Positions 1 to 7,926 of a DNA stretch of 64,000 nt are shown here, piece after piece. Below the pieces are notes generated by a model. That model did not search any database and was not told where the DNA came from. It was given only the letters and a program-made list of their open reading frames with translations. Within the stretch, counting starts at the first letter, position 1. Each line of letters starts with the position of its first letter. The translations under genes were made by a program, and so were the position numbers. The DNA comes from Dyadobacter jejuensis (GTDB lineage: Bacteria; Bacteroidota; Bacteroidia; Cytophagales; Spirosomataceae), in NCBI RefSeq assembly GCF_003149085.1, contig NZ_QGDT01000002.1, forward strand, positions 186,001-250,000, read 5' to 3'.

Positions 1-340
1 TCAAATAGGCCGTAGCCGGATACGGGGTATTTAATTGGGTAAAAGGTGGGGTGATGAGTAAGGTGGACCGTTTCAAATTGTATGCAATTAATTTTGGGGG
101 CAAAGTTACGGCATTTAAGCAGGAATTAGGAAACTTCCCCTCTGTATCCATCGCATTTCAATCAATAACAAAACTGACAGCAACCTAGGATCTTGGGCGC
201 CCTGAAGACGCATAAAAATCGTAATTGCTACTCGACGTCCCGAATTCACAAATACTTAATGCCCGACATTGGTCTGATTTAGGTTTTCTGTGGTAATATT
301 ACTGGTTGATATCGAAACGATTCATGAAAGCTATTCACCT
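1..340. other. Window edge, no gene recognised
   Basis: No convincing coding region is visible in this stretch. The only notable signal is CAAAGTTA at 101-108, which on the minus strand reads TAACTTTG and fits the Bacteroidota -7 element TAnnTTTG. No matching TTG lies about 20 bases further upstream, so a promoter for a minus-strand gene beyond the left edge is only a weak possibility. Confidence 0.4.
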
Positions 341-1720
341 ATGAAATACCCCTTACTATCTTTATGTTTGCTAGCCATTTGTTTACCAGCGCTAGCCCAG
401 GAACACAAATCTTACCCGGCGAGTCCCTTCCCCGACCGGGTGATATTGGGCTGGAAAGGCGACCCCGCCCATAGCCAGGCCGTCAATTGGCGCACCGACT
501 CCACCATCACAGAGGGGATCGCCGCCATTCACGAAGCCGACGCCTCTCCGGACTTCCAAGCCCATGCCAAAATTATCAAAGCCCAAAATCTACCTACGAC
601 CATCGAAGGCAAATCGGTGATGAACCATGAGGTAAACTTTACAGACCTGAAGCCTGCTACGCAATATGTGTACCGGGTAGGTGACGGAAAATACTGGAGC
701 GAGTGGTTTCACTTCACTACCGCTTCCGACAAGGCGGACCCAGTTTCTTTTATCTACTTCGGAGATGCGCAAAACGATTTGCGCAGCATGTGGTCACGGA
801 CCATCCGAGGAGCATTCTCCAACGTTCCTAAAGCCAACTTTATCGTTCATGCCGGGGACCTTATCAACCGGGCCAATGCCGATAACGAATGGGGAGAATG
901 GTTTGAGGCGGGAGGCTGGATCAACGGCATGATCCCTAGCCTTTCTACACCTGGCAACCATGAATATTACCGCGACGACCAGAAGAAAGCCTTCGTCTCT
1001 CAACAATGGAGACCCCAATTTGCTCTGCCCGAAAATGGCCCTTCAGGATTTACAGAGACCGCCTATCATATCGATTACCAGGGTATCAAGCTGATATCCA
1101 TCGACTCCCAAGGCGCTATGCTCGATAGCATGTCGATGCTCAACCAAGCCAAATGGATGGAAGCTGTTCTAAAGGAAAACACAAACAAATGGACGGTTGT
1201 ATTCCACCACCACCCCATCTACTCCACCAAAAATGGTAGAGATAACGACGACTGGAGGGAGATCATGGAACCCCTATATAAAAAATATGGGGTCGATATC
1301 GTCCTCCAAGGCCATGACCACACCTATGGACGGGGGATTAACATGCCCGAAGGCCAAAGCCGCAAAAAACCCGACGGCCCTATCTATGTGGTTTCGGTAA
1401 GTGGCCCTAAGATGTACGATATCGGACTTCAAAACTGGATGGACCGCGCCGCCTCCAATACCCAGCTATATCAGATTATCGATATTGCCAACGACAAGTT
1501 AAGCTACAAGGCCTTTACGGTAACCGGTGAACTGTACGATAATTTTGAACTTACGAAAGACAAGAAGGGGGTGAATACCCTTATCGAAAAAGAGCACACC
1601 CTGCAGATGAAAGAGCGGCTAGAGCTCCCTGCCCGACTTCAAAAGCAATTTAAAGATGCCGAGCTGCAGGAATATAACGAGCGATTCAAAGCTTACAAAA
1701 AGCGTAAGGGGCTGAAATAA
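341..1720 (+). CDS. Secreted purple-acid-phosphatase-like metallophosphoesterase
   Basis: The protein (459 aa) is a calcineurin-like metallophosphoesterase with an N-terminal fibronectin-like domain (about residues 25-128), the layout of purple acid phosphatases. Metal-binding blocks are visible in order: GDAQ (141-144), GDL (172-174), GNHE (205-208), HHHP (289-292) and GHDH (324-327). The ATG at 341 is chosen because it gives a clean signal peptide (MKYPLLSLCL..ALA, cleavage near residue 19); an in-frame GTG at 290 would add 17 unconvincing residues. It probably hydrolyses phosphomonoesters in the periplasm or outside the cell. It is convergent with the GH18 gene and shares a hairpin terminator with it. 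Confidence 0.9.
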   Translation: MKYPLLSLCLLAICLPALAQEHKSYPASPFPDRVILGWKGDPAHSQAVNWRTDSTITEGIAAIHEADASPDFQAHAKIIKAQNLPTTIEGKSVMNHEVNFTDLKPATQYVYRVGDGKYWSEWFHFTTASDKADPVSFIYFGDAQNDLRSMWSRTIRGAFSNVPKANFIVHAGDLINRANADNEWGEWFEAGGWINGMIPSLSTPGNHEYYRDDQKKAFVSQQWRPQFALPENGPSGFTETAYHIDYQGIKLISIDSQGAMLDSMSMLNQAKWMEAVLKENTNKWTVVFHHHPIYSTKNGRDNDDWREIMEPLYKKYGVDIVLQGHDHTYGRGINMPEGQSRKKPDGPIYVVSVSGPKMYDIGLQNWMDRAASNTQLYQIIDIANDKLSYKAFTVTGELYDNFELTKDKKGVNTLIEKEHTLQMKERLELPARLQKQFKDAELQEYNERFKAYKKRKGLK

Positions 1721-1738
1721 GCCACCCTAAGTTGTAGT

Positions 1739-1791
1739 AACAATGCCTGCAAGAACATCTATCCTGAGATACACTTGCAGGCATTGTTTTT
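1739..1791. terminator. Hairpin terminator between convergent genes
   Basis: Perfect 15-bp inverted repeat (AACAATGCCTGCAAG at 1739-1753 and its complement at 1774-1788) followed by a T run on the plus strand. It lies just past the stop of the phosphatase gene and touches the stop of the convergent GH18 gene. Confidence 0.85.
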
Positions 1792-2926
1792 ACTTAAAGG
1801 TATCGTAGATGGTGCCTAACAAATATCCCTTGGGATCGGAATCGTATTCCCAGAACATCACCCCCGCCATTTTGTTTTTCAACACATAGTCACACTTCAC
1901 TTTTACCGATTCCTCCTCGTCATAGCTGATCATCTGTCCCGTCTCGGCATTATAGATATACGGCACTTGGGCCTTTTCGTCCCTAAAGACTTTAAACCCC
2001 CGTTGATTCACCAGGCTATCTTTAATATATCCGTAGCCGTCGATATAAGACTTAGCCGTATATGGCATACCCACCACTTGATCGGTCTGAGGAGCTACCG
2101 TAAAAGAACGCCCATAAAAAGGCAGACCCATCACCAGTTTTTCTACCGGCACCCCCGCCGCTACAAAGGCTTGTATACAATGATCGGCATTCTTGTTGGA
2201 AGAATAGGCATCGCTGGCGTACAAACCGGCATGGTGTACCGATACGTTGGCATGAAACAAATCGTAGGTCATCAGGTTTACAAAATCGAGATACTCGGCC
2301 GCCGCTTTCATGTCGGTATGTTTAAGATATTCTTCAAAACCTCCCACGGCGGTGGTAAGTAATTTGGGACTCCCTGTTTCCTGTTCCATGGTATCGAGCT
2401 CCTCTCTCAGGGCAGCAAACATCAGGGTATAGTTTTCTTGGTCCTCTGGGCGATATATATTGTCCTCCTCCCCTTCCATGCCTGGGTATTCCCAGTCAAT
2501 ATCGACACCGTCGAGGTGGTATTTTCTAATAATATCAACAGAGGTCTTTGCAAAAACCTTCCGAGAAGAGTCCGTTAAAACGGCATCGGAGAAGTTCTCA
2601 CTCCAGGCCCATCCGCCAATAGAAATCAAGATTTTCAGGTCTGGATTTTCCTTTTTTAAGGCATTCAATTTCCTGAAATTGGTAGAATCGGTCTTTTCGT
2701 TGGTCAAAAAAGCTTTCCCCTCTACGATATTTACGAAGGCATAATTGATATGGGTAAGCTTTTCTACCTGAATACGTTCAGTGTCGAGTAGGCCATGAAA
2801 GCCTCCTACATAGCCAATGACGACGGGGCTGGGCCGCTCTTCAGGCTCCTTGGCACATGAACTCATGCCTAGTATTCCTACCAGCGGCAGCGAATACATT
2901 AGGGCCTTTTTCAATGCATGATACAT
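1790..2926 (-). CDS. GH18 family glycoside hydrolase (chitinase-like lipoprotein)
   Basis: A 378-aa protein with the GH18 barrel signatures: SIGG (102-105) and the catalytic motif DGVDIDWE (139-146), where Glu146 is the expected acid/base. The family cleaves beta-1,4 N-acetylglucosamine links in chitin or in N-glycan cores. The N-terminus is hydrophobic and ends in SSC (Cys24), so it is probably a lipoprotein, though the lipobox is not perfect. It is last in a same-strand run with the GH16 and GH109 genes (92-bp gap to GH16). Whether the substrate is chitin or glycoprotein glycans cannot be told from the sequence. Confidence 0.88.
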   Translation of the reverse strand: MYHALKKALMYSLPLVGILGMSSCAKEPEERPSPVVIGYVGGFHGLLDTERIQVEKLTHINYAFVNIVEGKAFLTNEKTDSTNFRKLNALKKENPDLKILISIGGWAWSENFSDAVLTDSSRKVFAKTSVDIIRKYHLDGVDIDWEYPGMEGEEDNIYRPEDQENYTLMFAALREELDTMEQETGSPKLLTTAVGGFEEYLKHTDMKAAAEYLDFVNLMTYDLFHANVSVHHAGLYASDAYSSNKNADHCIQAFVAAGVPVEKLVMGLPFYGRSFTVAPQTDQVVGMPYTAKSYIDGYGYIKDSLVNQRGFKVFRDEKAQVPYIYNAETGQMISYDEEESVKVKCDYVLKNKMAGVMFWEYDSDPKGYLLGTIYDTFK

Positions 2927-3018
2927 GAGAATTGGGGTTTGGGATTATTGAAGCAGCAATTTATTAAATTATTTTAATAAATAACCCCAAGCCGTCCCCT
3001 TTCACCCACGGGCTTGGC

Positions 3019-3819
3019 CTATTCGCCTTGATACACCCGAACATAATCCACCCACATCGTAGCGGGAAATACCAGATCGTCAATTCCCATTTTCCCGCCC
3101 CAGTTTCCACCAACGGCAACATTGAGCAACAGAAACTCCGGGGCATCGAAGGGCCACTCAGCCGTAGTACGGTGGTCATTTTCGAAAGTATGATAGACAG
3201 CACCGTCCAACAGAAAATCTATTTTATCGGGAGTCCAATCGATGGCGTATACATGAAAAGTATCGAATGGTTGGACGATAGAGGTGGTTTTACCCTTTTG
3301 GGTTCCTAATACATGGTTATAAGCTTTGGTATGGACGGTGCCATGCAGTACGCCCGGGTCGTAGCCAACATGTTCCATGATATCTATTTCCCCGCAGTCG
3401 GGCCATTTGGTATGCCCAATATCCTGTCCTAGCATCCATATTGCCGGCCAGGTTCCGCGCCCTTCCGGAAGCTTGGCCCTTACCTCTACCCGCCCATAGG
3501 TAAATGAAAATTTGTTGGAAGTCGATAACCTCGCCGAGGTATAGGGATGTTCTGCTGACGGTTCTTTTTTGGCTACGATCTGCAAAAAGCCCCCTTTAAC
3601 CACGGCATTACCGGCCTCAGCGGGGGTATAGAACTGTTTTTCATTATTGCCCCAGCCATAGGCATTGCCCTTAGTCTCGAAGGTCCATTTCGTAGAATCG
3701 GGCAAGCCTTCCCGATCAAACTCATCGGACCAAATGAGCTTTTTACTCTTTATTTCGGCCTGGCCTTTCGCAATAAAGCTGAGGCATAAAAGACCTAAAA
3801 ACGCCACTATATTTTTCAT
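3019..3819 (-). CDS. GH16 family beta-glucanase (laminarinase-like)
   Basis: A 266-aa secreted enzyme with a signal peptide (about residues 1-19) and a single GH16 jelly-roll domain. The catalytic motif EIDIME is at residues 144-149, with Glu144 as nucleophile and Glu149 as acid/base. The extra Met in this motif is typical of the laminarinase and beta-1,3(-1,4)-glucanase branch. No carbohydrate-binding module is attached. It sits 44 bp downstream of the GH109 gene and upstream of GH18, so the three are likely co-transcribed for glycan breakdown. Confidence 0.9.
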   Translation of the reverse strand: MKNIVAFLGLLCLSFIAKGQAEIKSKKLIWSDEFDREGLPDSTKWTFETKGNAYGWGNNEKQFYTPAEAGNAVVKGGFLQIVAKKEPSAEHPYTSARLSTSNKFSFTYGRVEVRAKLPEGRGTWPAIWMLGQDIGHTKWPDCGEIDIMEHVGYDPGVLHGTVHTKAYNHVLGTQKGKTTSIVQPFDTFHVYAIDWTPDKIDFLLDGAVYHTFENDHRTTAEWPFDAPEFLLLNVAVGGNWGGKMGIDDLVFPATMWVDYVRVYQGE

Positions 3820-3863
3820 TCGAAAACGATTTTTGGTTTATTTTTTTAGGCAGGATTAAATAT

Positions 3864-5273
3864 TTATCCCATTCTTACCCCAGTATCCCCTCCTTCTTTC
3901 AGGGAGATATCGACAGGGGAGTTGCTCTTCCAGGCTCCGCGGGTAAAGTCAGGAATATCGACCGAGTTAGAGCGGTGCGCCACTGAATATTCGCTCAGTG
4001 GGCCTACCACACTCCAGGCGGAAGCGTCATAAACGTCCTGATCCAAAGCCAGCCCATTTCTTAGACAATCGATCAGTCGCCAGTCCATTAGGAAGTCCAT
4101 TCCGCCATGCCCTCCCACTTTTTTGGCGAGTTCGCCAAATCGGGTGATCATTTCGGGCTGGTATTCTTTCTCCAGCTTGGCGAACGCTTCCTTATCCAAC
4201 CATTGATGGCCCTTAGAAACCCGACCCAGCTCCTCGGGCCCATTGAAAGGATATTTCTGTGCCGCAGCCTTGGTTCCGCTAATCGTATGGTGGCGGGTAT
4301 ATACCCGGGGGGAAGTTACGTCATGCTGCAGCATAATGGTCTTTCCTTTGGCCGTTCGGATGGTGCTGGTATTCATATTACCCCGAAAAGTTTCATTCTG
4401 AAACTCCGCAAAGGCAGGATCCTTAGCGGCCAATTGCCGCGCCTCAGCTTCCAACATAAAATCATTGCTGGACATGCTCACCAAATAATCCATTTTATCC
4501 CCTCTGTTGATATTCATGATCTGTGCTACCGGACCCAGTCCATGGGTAGGATACAAATTCCCATTCCGTTCATTTTCTCGTAACCTCCACAGGTCATAGC
4601 GCTGCTCTTTATCGAAGAGAGATTCGAAAATTTCGTGGATATAAGCCCCCTCAGCATGGACAATTTCACCAAAATAGCCCTGCCGAGCCATATTCAATGT
4701 CAGCATCTCGAAGAAGTCGTAGCAACAATTCTCCAGCATCATACAGTGCTTCTTGGTCCGTTCCGAAGTCTCTACTAGCCTCCAGCAGTCTTCCACCGTA
4801 GTTGCCGCAGGTATTTCTACCGCTACATGCTTTCCCTGTTCCATGGCATATAAAGCCATGGGTGCATGCAGACTCCAGGGAGTACAGATATATACCAGAT
4901 CAATGTCATCGCGTTCACAGAGCTTCTTCCATGCATCCACCGACCCCGAGTATAATTGGGGCTGATATTTTTGGCCCTTCAACACCTTTTTAGCCTCCTC
5001 AGCCTTCTCTGACCTAATATCGCATAAGGCCTTTACCTCCACATTTTCAAGATGAATAATACGTTTCATGGCTCCCCCACCTCTATTTCCTAAGCCTATA
5101 TAGCCTATACGTACGGTATCTATCTTGGGCGCTCTATAGCCACACATATTGAAATGAGGGGCTCCCCCTTGCCTGGACAGGATCCCTTGGGGCACCGAGG
5201 CTCCTTGTGGATTAAAATTCAGCAACCCTATTCCACCCAATCCCGAAAGCCTTAGAAAATCTCTTTTCTTCAT
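3864..5273 (-). CDS. GH109-type Gfo/Idh/MocA protein (alpha-N-acetylgalactosaminidase-like)
   Basis: A 469-aa Gfo/Idh/MocA-fold protein with a Rossmann NAD-binding motif GLGNRGGG (60-67). The segments MLENCCYDFFEM and EGAYIHE, together with overall length, match my recollection of the GH109 group, which removes terminal alpha-GalNAc by an NAD-dependent oxidation-elimination route. The N-terminus (KKRDFLRLSG) resembles a Tat signal with Lys-Arg in place of Arg-Arg, as expected for a folded, cofactor-loaded exported enzyme. It is the first gene of the GH109-GH16-GH18 run. A different sugar oxidoreductase activity remains possible. Confidence 0.85.
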   Translation of the reverse strand: MKKRDFLRLSGLGGIGLLNFNPQGASVPQGILSRQGGAPHFNMCGYRAPKIDTVRIGYIGLGNRGGGAMKRIIHLENVEVKALCDIRSEKAEEAKKVLKGQKYQPQLYSGSVDAWKKLCERDDIDLVYICTPWSLHAPMALYAMEQGKHVAVEIPAATTVEDCWRLVETSERTKKHCMMLENCCYDFFEMLTLNMARQGYFGEIVHAEGAYIHEIFESLFDKEQRYDLWRLRENERNGNLYPTHGLGPVAQIMNINRGDKMDYLVSMSSNDFMLEAEARQLAAKDPAFAEFQNETFRGNMNTSTIRTAKGKTIMLQHDVTSPRVYTRHHTISGTKAAAQKYPFNGPEELGRVSKGHQWLDKEAFAKLEKEYQPEMITRFGELAKKVGGHGGMDFLMDWRLIDCLRNGLALDQDVYDASAWSVVGPLSEYSVAHRSNSVDIPDFTRGAWKSNSPVDISLKEGGDTGVRMG

Positions 5274-6012
5274 GATCTTTTGTTTACAGTTTAAAATTCA
5301 CTTCAATATTCTACGGTTCCCCAGATCTAAAAACAAGACGTAAACAGCAAAAGTCAGCCTTTCCACTAGCACACAGGCTACATCGAAAGTATTGACCCTT
5401 GTATAGCGAAAGGTAAGATGCACCATTTTAATGCTTGTCCGTATCTCTGTAAAAAGTTTCGACCCTGGACCTGTGTTATGGAATCGGAACCTAATAATTC
5501 ATTTTGGATGGCGCATTGCACCCTCACCATCTACACTTTGTCCTAAATATTCTTTCCGTAACACCACTCTACAAGTTTACGAAGGAATGGTAAGCATTCG
5601 CAGCAAATGACCTTAAAAATTATGAAGAACGATATTGAAAATAAAACCTATGTAAATTGACCGGATCAAATCAAAACCCCTGCAAAAAAGTTCATAAGCT
5701 CATGTATTGATTGAATTAACCTAAAAATACACTGCCCAACAACAGGCAAAAATATTGGCAGGGATAGAAGTCAAGGTTTGTACGACTATGGTTCGATTCA
5801 TCCGTTTTTGTTCTGCTACAAACGTAAGATGCCGATGGCATCCTTTCGGCAATATTTTCAAAATATTCGATTTGAATTAAAATTCATTGCCACATTATCC
5901 CAGCGGGATAAAATGTTTATTGAAATACAAACCATGATTCGTCTATTACGATGCCGTAGGTATCGGACATCTCAGTTAAATGCTTAATCCGTGTTACTCC
6001 ACAACATTTGGT
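5274..6012. other. Gene-poor region upstream of GH109 gene
   Basis: About 740 bases with no convincing gene. Short open frames exist, such as 5778-5987, but they resemble no family and run through palindromes. The right half contains the three short palindromes listed separately; the left half shows nothing I can interpret, and no TAnnTTTG promoter for the GH109 gene was found close to its start. Confidence 0.6.
5828..5965. repeat. Three spaced short palindromes (interspersed-repeat remnant)
   Basis: Three palindromes of one design (6-7 bp arms around a 3-nt centre) follow each other: GATGCC-GAT-GGCATC (5828-5842), TTATCCC-AGC-GGGATAA (5895-5911) and CGATGCC-GTA-GGTATCG (5949-5965, one mismatch). 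Their centres are 68 and 54 bases apart. From memory, similar hairpin-plus-AT-rich units recur in intergenic regions of many Bacteroidota genomes. No function is known to me. Confidence 0.5.
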
Positions 6013-6060
6013 CTTGATCCAGTAAAGATGGATCAACCAACAAGTTTGGGGGGGTGCTGA

Positions 6061-6451
6061 ATATTTACTTTCTTTGGGTTCACTTTAACTTTTACAGCCC
6101 TGAGCGAGTCCTATACTTTCCTGGTTCGTGCCCTTTTGCCTGAAGGTGTTCTCGATTTTTTTGATGTTACTAAAGTCCTTGAATCTACCGTAGGACTGTT
6201 TATATATCTTGAAGAAAAAAAACATTGCTCCTGAGCAATATAAAGACCAAAAAGTCGAATCTAAGGGCTTCCTCCCCGAGATTCAAATTCAAGACTTTCC
6301 TATTCGAAATCAGAAGGTTATGCTTTGTATTAAGCGGCGCCGATGGGAAGTTAAACCTGGCAATGAGATCATCTCACGAGACTGGAAACTAGTTCAAAAA
6401 GGAACGCGAATTACATCGGAATTCGCGGCTTTTTTAAAAGGTATGTATTGA
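6061..6451 (+). pseudogene. ISAon1-type transposase N-terminal region, frameshifted
   Basis: This is the N-terminal DNA-binding part of the transposase in two frames. The first piece (from about 6061, containing LLPEGVLDFFDVTKVLEST) joins a second piece (from 6218, NIAPEQYKDQKVESKGFLPEI, then DFPIRNQKVMLCIKRRRW) through a run of eight A at 6215-6222, consistent with one inserted base. No ATG is present in the first frame after its upstream stop. The end FAAFLKG is intact. Family knowledge, recalled, tells me the two pieces belong together. Confidence 0.7.
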
Positions 6452-6452
6452 T

Positions 6453-7459
6453 AACAACCCCGTCAGTTGCTTTCAACTAGCCAAATTCTTCCATTTAGAT
6501 GGTCAACTTTTACAGCAGCAATACAAAGACCATATTAGTGACTTCCAAGACTGGGATCAGAAGGATCATGCCCCAGAATGGATGTTATTTGAAGAAAATT
6601 TAGGCAGCCAGTTAAGTATTGACGAAACCGCCTTGTCTAATGGAGAATTATATACCATCGTTACCAATAAAGCCGCTAAGGGTAGAAAAGGATCCTTGTT
6701 AGCGATGATAAAAGGAACTCAAGCTGAGATAGTTATATCAATTTTGAATAAAATATCCCGTAGCAAACGTTGCAAGGTAAAAGAGGTGACCTTGGATATG
6801 GCAGCCAATATGAAGCGCATCGTGAGTCAATGTTTTCCTAAGGCAAGCAAAGTCATCGACCGCTTTCATGTCCAAAAACTAACCCATGATGCCGTTCAAG
6901 AGGTTCGAATTAAATACAGATGGGAGGCTTCGGACCGCGCAGGTTAGATGCAGAGAGTCAAGCAATTAAGATAGCCAAGCAGGCCAAGCAACGATATCAG
7001 CCAGAAATACTATCGAATGGAGACACCATAAAACAACTTTTGGCTAGGAGCAGGTACCTTCTCTTTAAGCACCAAGACAAGTGGACGAGCTCACAAATAC
7101 AACGCTCCAGGCTATTATTCGATCATTATCCACTCATTCAACAAGCCTACAAGTTATCAAGCCACCTGGGCGTTATTTTCCAAACGAGCAAGTCCAAGCC
7201 TGTGGCCTTTAAAAAGCTTGCCTTGTGGTACAATCAGGTTGAAGACAGCGACTTAGAGTCGTTCAGGACAGTATCTAGATCGATCCAGACCCATTATGCA
7301 GACATACTTAACTTCTTTGTCAATCGAAGCACCAATGCCTCTGCTGAGTCCTTCAACCGTGCGACGGTCCGTGCTAAAATAAAGGCCTTTAGAGCCACAT
7401 CTCGTGGGGTCAAAGATGTCTCATTTTTCCTATTCAGACTATCCAGGTTATATGCATAA
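6453..7459 (+). pseudogene. ISL3-family transposase catalytic part, disrupted
   Basis: The DDE domain is recognisable: SIDET (first Asp), VTLDMAAN (second Asp) and SAESF (Glu). Homology starts well before the first in-frame ATG at 6582, so the true product was probably joined to the N-terminal part by frameshifting. After KYRWEA the reading frame is broken by about 14 extra bases at 6930-6943 and resumes at 6944 as LDAESQA. A second, in-frame insertion of 15 bases (7358-7372) adds RATVR directly after the catalytic ESFN. Either change would be expected to inactivate the enzyme. Confidence 0.8.
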
Positions 7460-7531
7460 TTTCGTGAAATCTCTCCCCCCAAGAAAATCGTTTGATCCTT
7501 GATCCAGTAGAGATCTGTGGAGACATAGATC

Positions 7532-7565
7532 AAAAAAAAACCTGCTTAAAAAAGCAGGTTTTTAA
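7532..7565 (-). terminator. Terminator of tRNA-Glu
   Basis: On the minus strand AACCTGCTT (7552-7560) pairs with AAGCAGGTT (7539-7547) around a short loop and is followed by nine or so T. It lies about 30 bases beyond the 3' end of tRNA-Glu. Confidence 0.8.
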
Positions 7566-7595
7566 AAATGTTGAAAGTGCAAACGCACGGTTTTG

Positions 7596-7667
7596 TGACC
7601 CATAGGGGAATCGAACCCCTGTTTCAACCGTGAAAGGGTCGTGTCCTAACCGCTAGACGAATGGGCC
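7596..7667 (-). tRNA. tRNA-Glu (anticodon TTC)
   Basis: Read on the minus strand the sequence folds into a cloverleaf: acceptor GGCCCAT pairs with ATGGGTC (one G-T pair), the D-arm TCTAGCGGTTAGGA is of the Glu type, the anticodon loop is CTTTCAC with anticodon TTC, and the T-arm is AGGGGTTCGATTCCCCT. The discriminator base is A and CCA is not encoded. It has its own promoter and terminator, so it is transcribed as a single-tRNA unit. Confidence 0.95.
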
Positions 7668-7740
7668 GACTGGTCTCCTACTTCGCGCGTTTTTCAACAC
7701 TTTTTTTCACTTTCCGATTCCGTTTCGCCGAATCGTGGTG

Positions 7741-7772
7741 CAAATATGCACGGTTGATTTTTAATATGCAAA
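7741..7772 (-). promoter_or_regulatory. Promoter of tRNA-Glu
   Basis: On the minus strand TTTG (7769-7772) is followed after exactly 20 bases by CATATTTGCACC (-7 core at 7741-7748). This fits the Bacteroidota -33/-7 layout with one deviation in the -7 box and lies about 75 bases upstream of the mature tRNA. Confidence 0.5.
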
Positions 7773-7884
7773 CATCTTTTGAAAAAAATTTTTATCAAAT
7801 TTCTTTACCCCCTCAAATACAATATTTTAGCCTGAAAAAAATTTTAAAAAATAATTTTACCATAATAATCCCGACACCAATTTT

Positions 7885-7892
7885 TACTTTTG
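7885..7892 (+). promoter_or_regulatory. Candidate -7 element of the M14 peptidase gene
   Basis: TACTTTTG fits TAnnTTTG. No good -33 TTTG is seen at the expected distance. Transcription starting near 7899 would leave almost no leader before the ATG at 7903 but a normal one before the ATG at 7927, which supports the downstream start. Confidence 0.4.
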
Positions 7893-7926
7893 AGCAGTTT
7901 CAATGGAGACGAATCTCAAAGCGCTT

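Larger units (their letters stand above)
6013..7514 (+). mobile_element. Decayed ISL3-type insertion sequence (ISAon1-like)
   Basis: A two-part transposase of the ISAon1 kind (DDE_Tnp_ISL3) occupies the core. Candidate ends are a G run at 6048-6054 and a C run at 7475-7480; the inward sequences GATCAA..TTGGGGGG are imperfect inverted repeats starting at 6031 and, on the other strand, ending near 7497. A 17-bp direct repeat with one mismatch (CTTGATCCAGTARAGAT) lies outside both ends, at 6013-6029 and 7498-7514. The exact termini and an 8-bp target duplication could not be fixed. The element is not autonomous because both transposase parts are frame-disrupted. Confidence 0.7.

Noticed and set aside
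5778..5987. Open frame of 69 codons upstream of the IS element
   Set aside because: It runs through all three palindromes, resembles no family and has no promoter; it is better explained as non-coding repeat sequence.
6431..6451. Slippery heptamer TTTAAAA near the end of the transposase N-terminal part as a programmed frameshift site
   Set aside because: It is in the correct register for -1 slippage, but the downstream transposase frame requires +1, so it cannot join the two parts as they stand.
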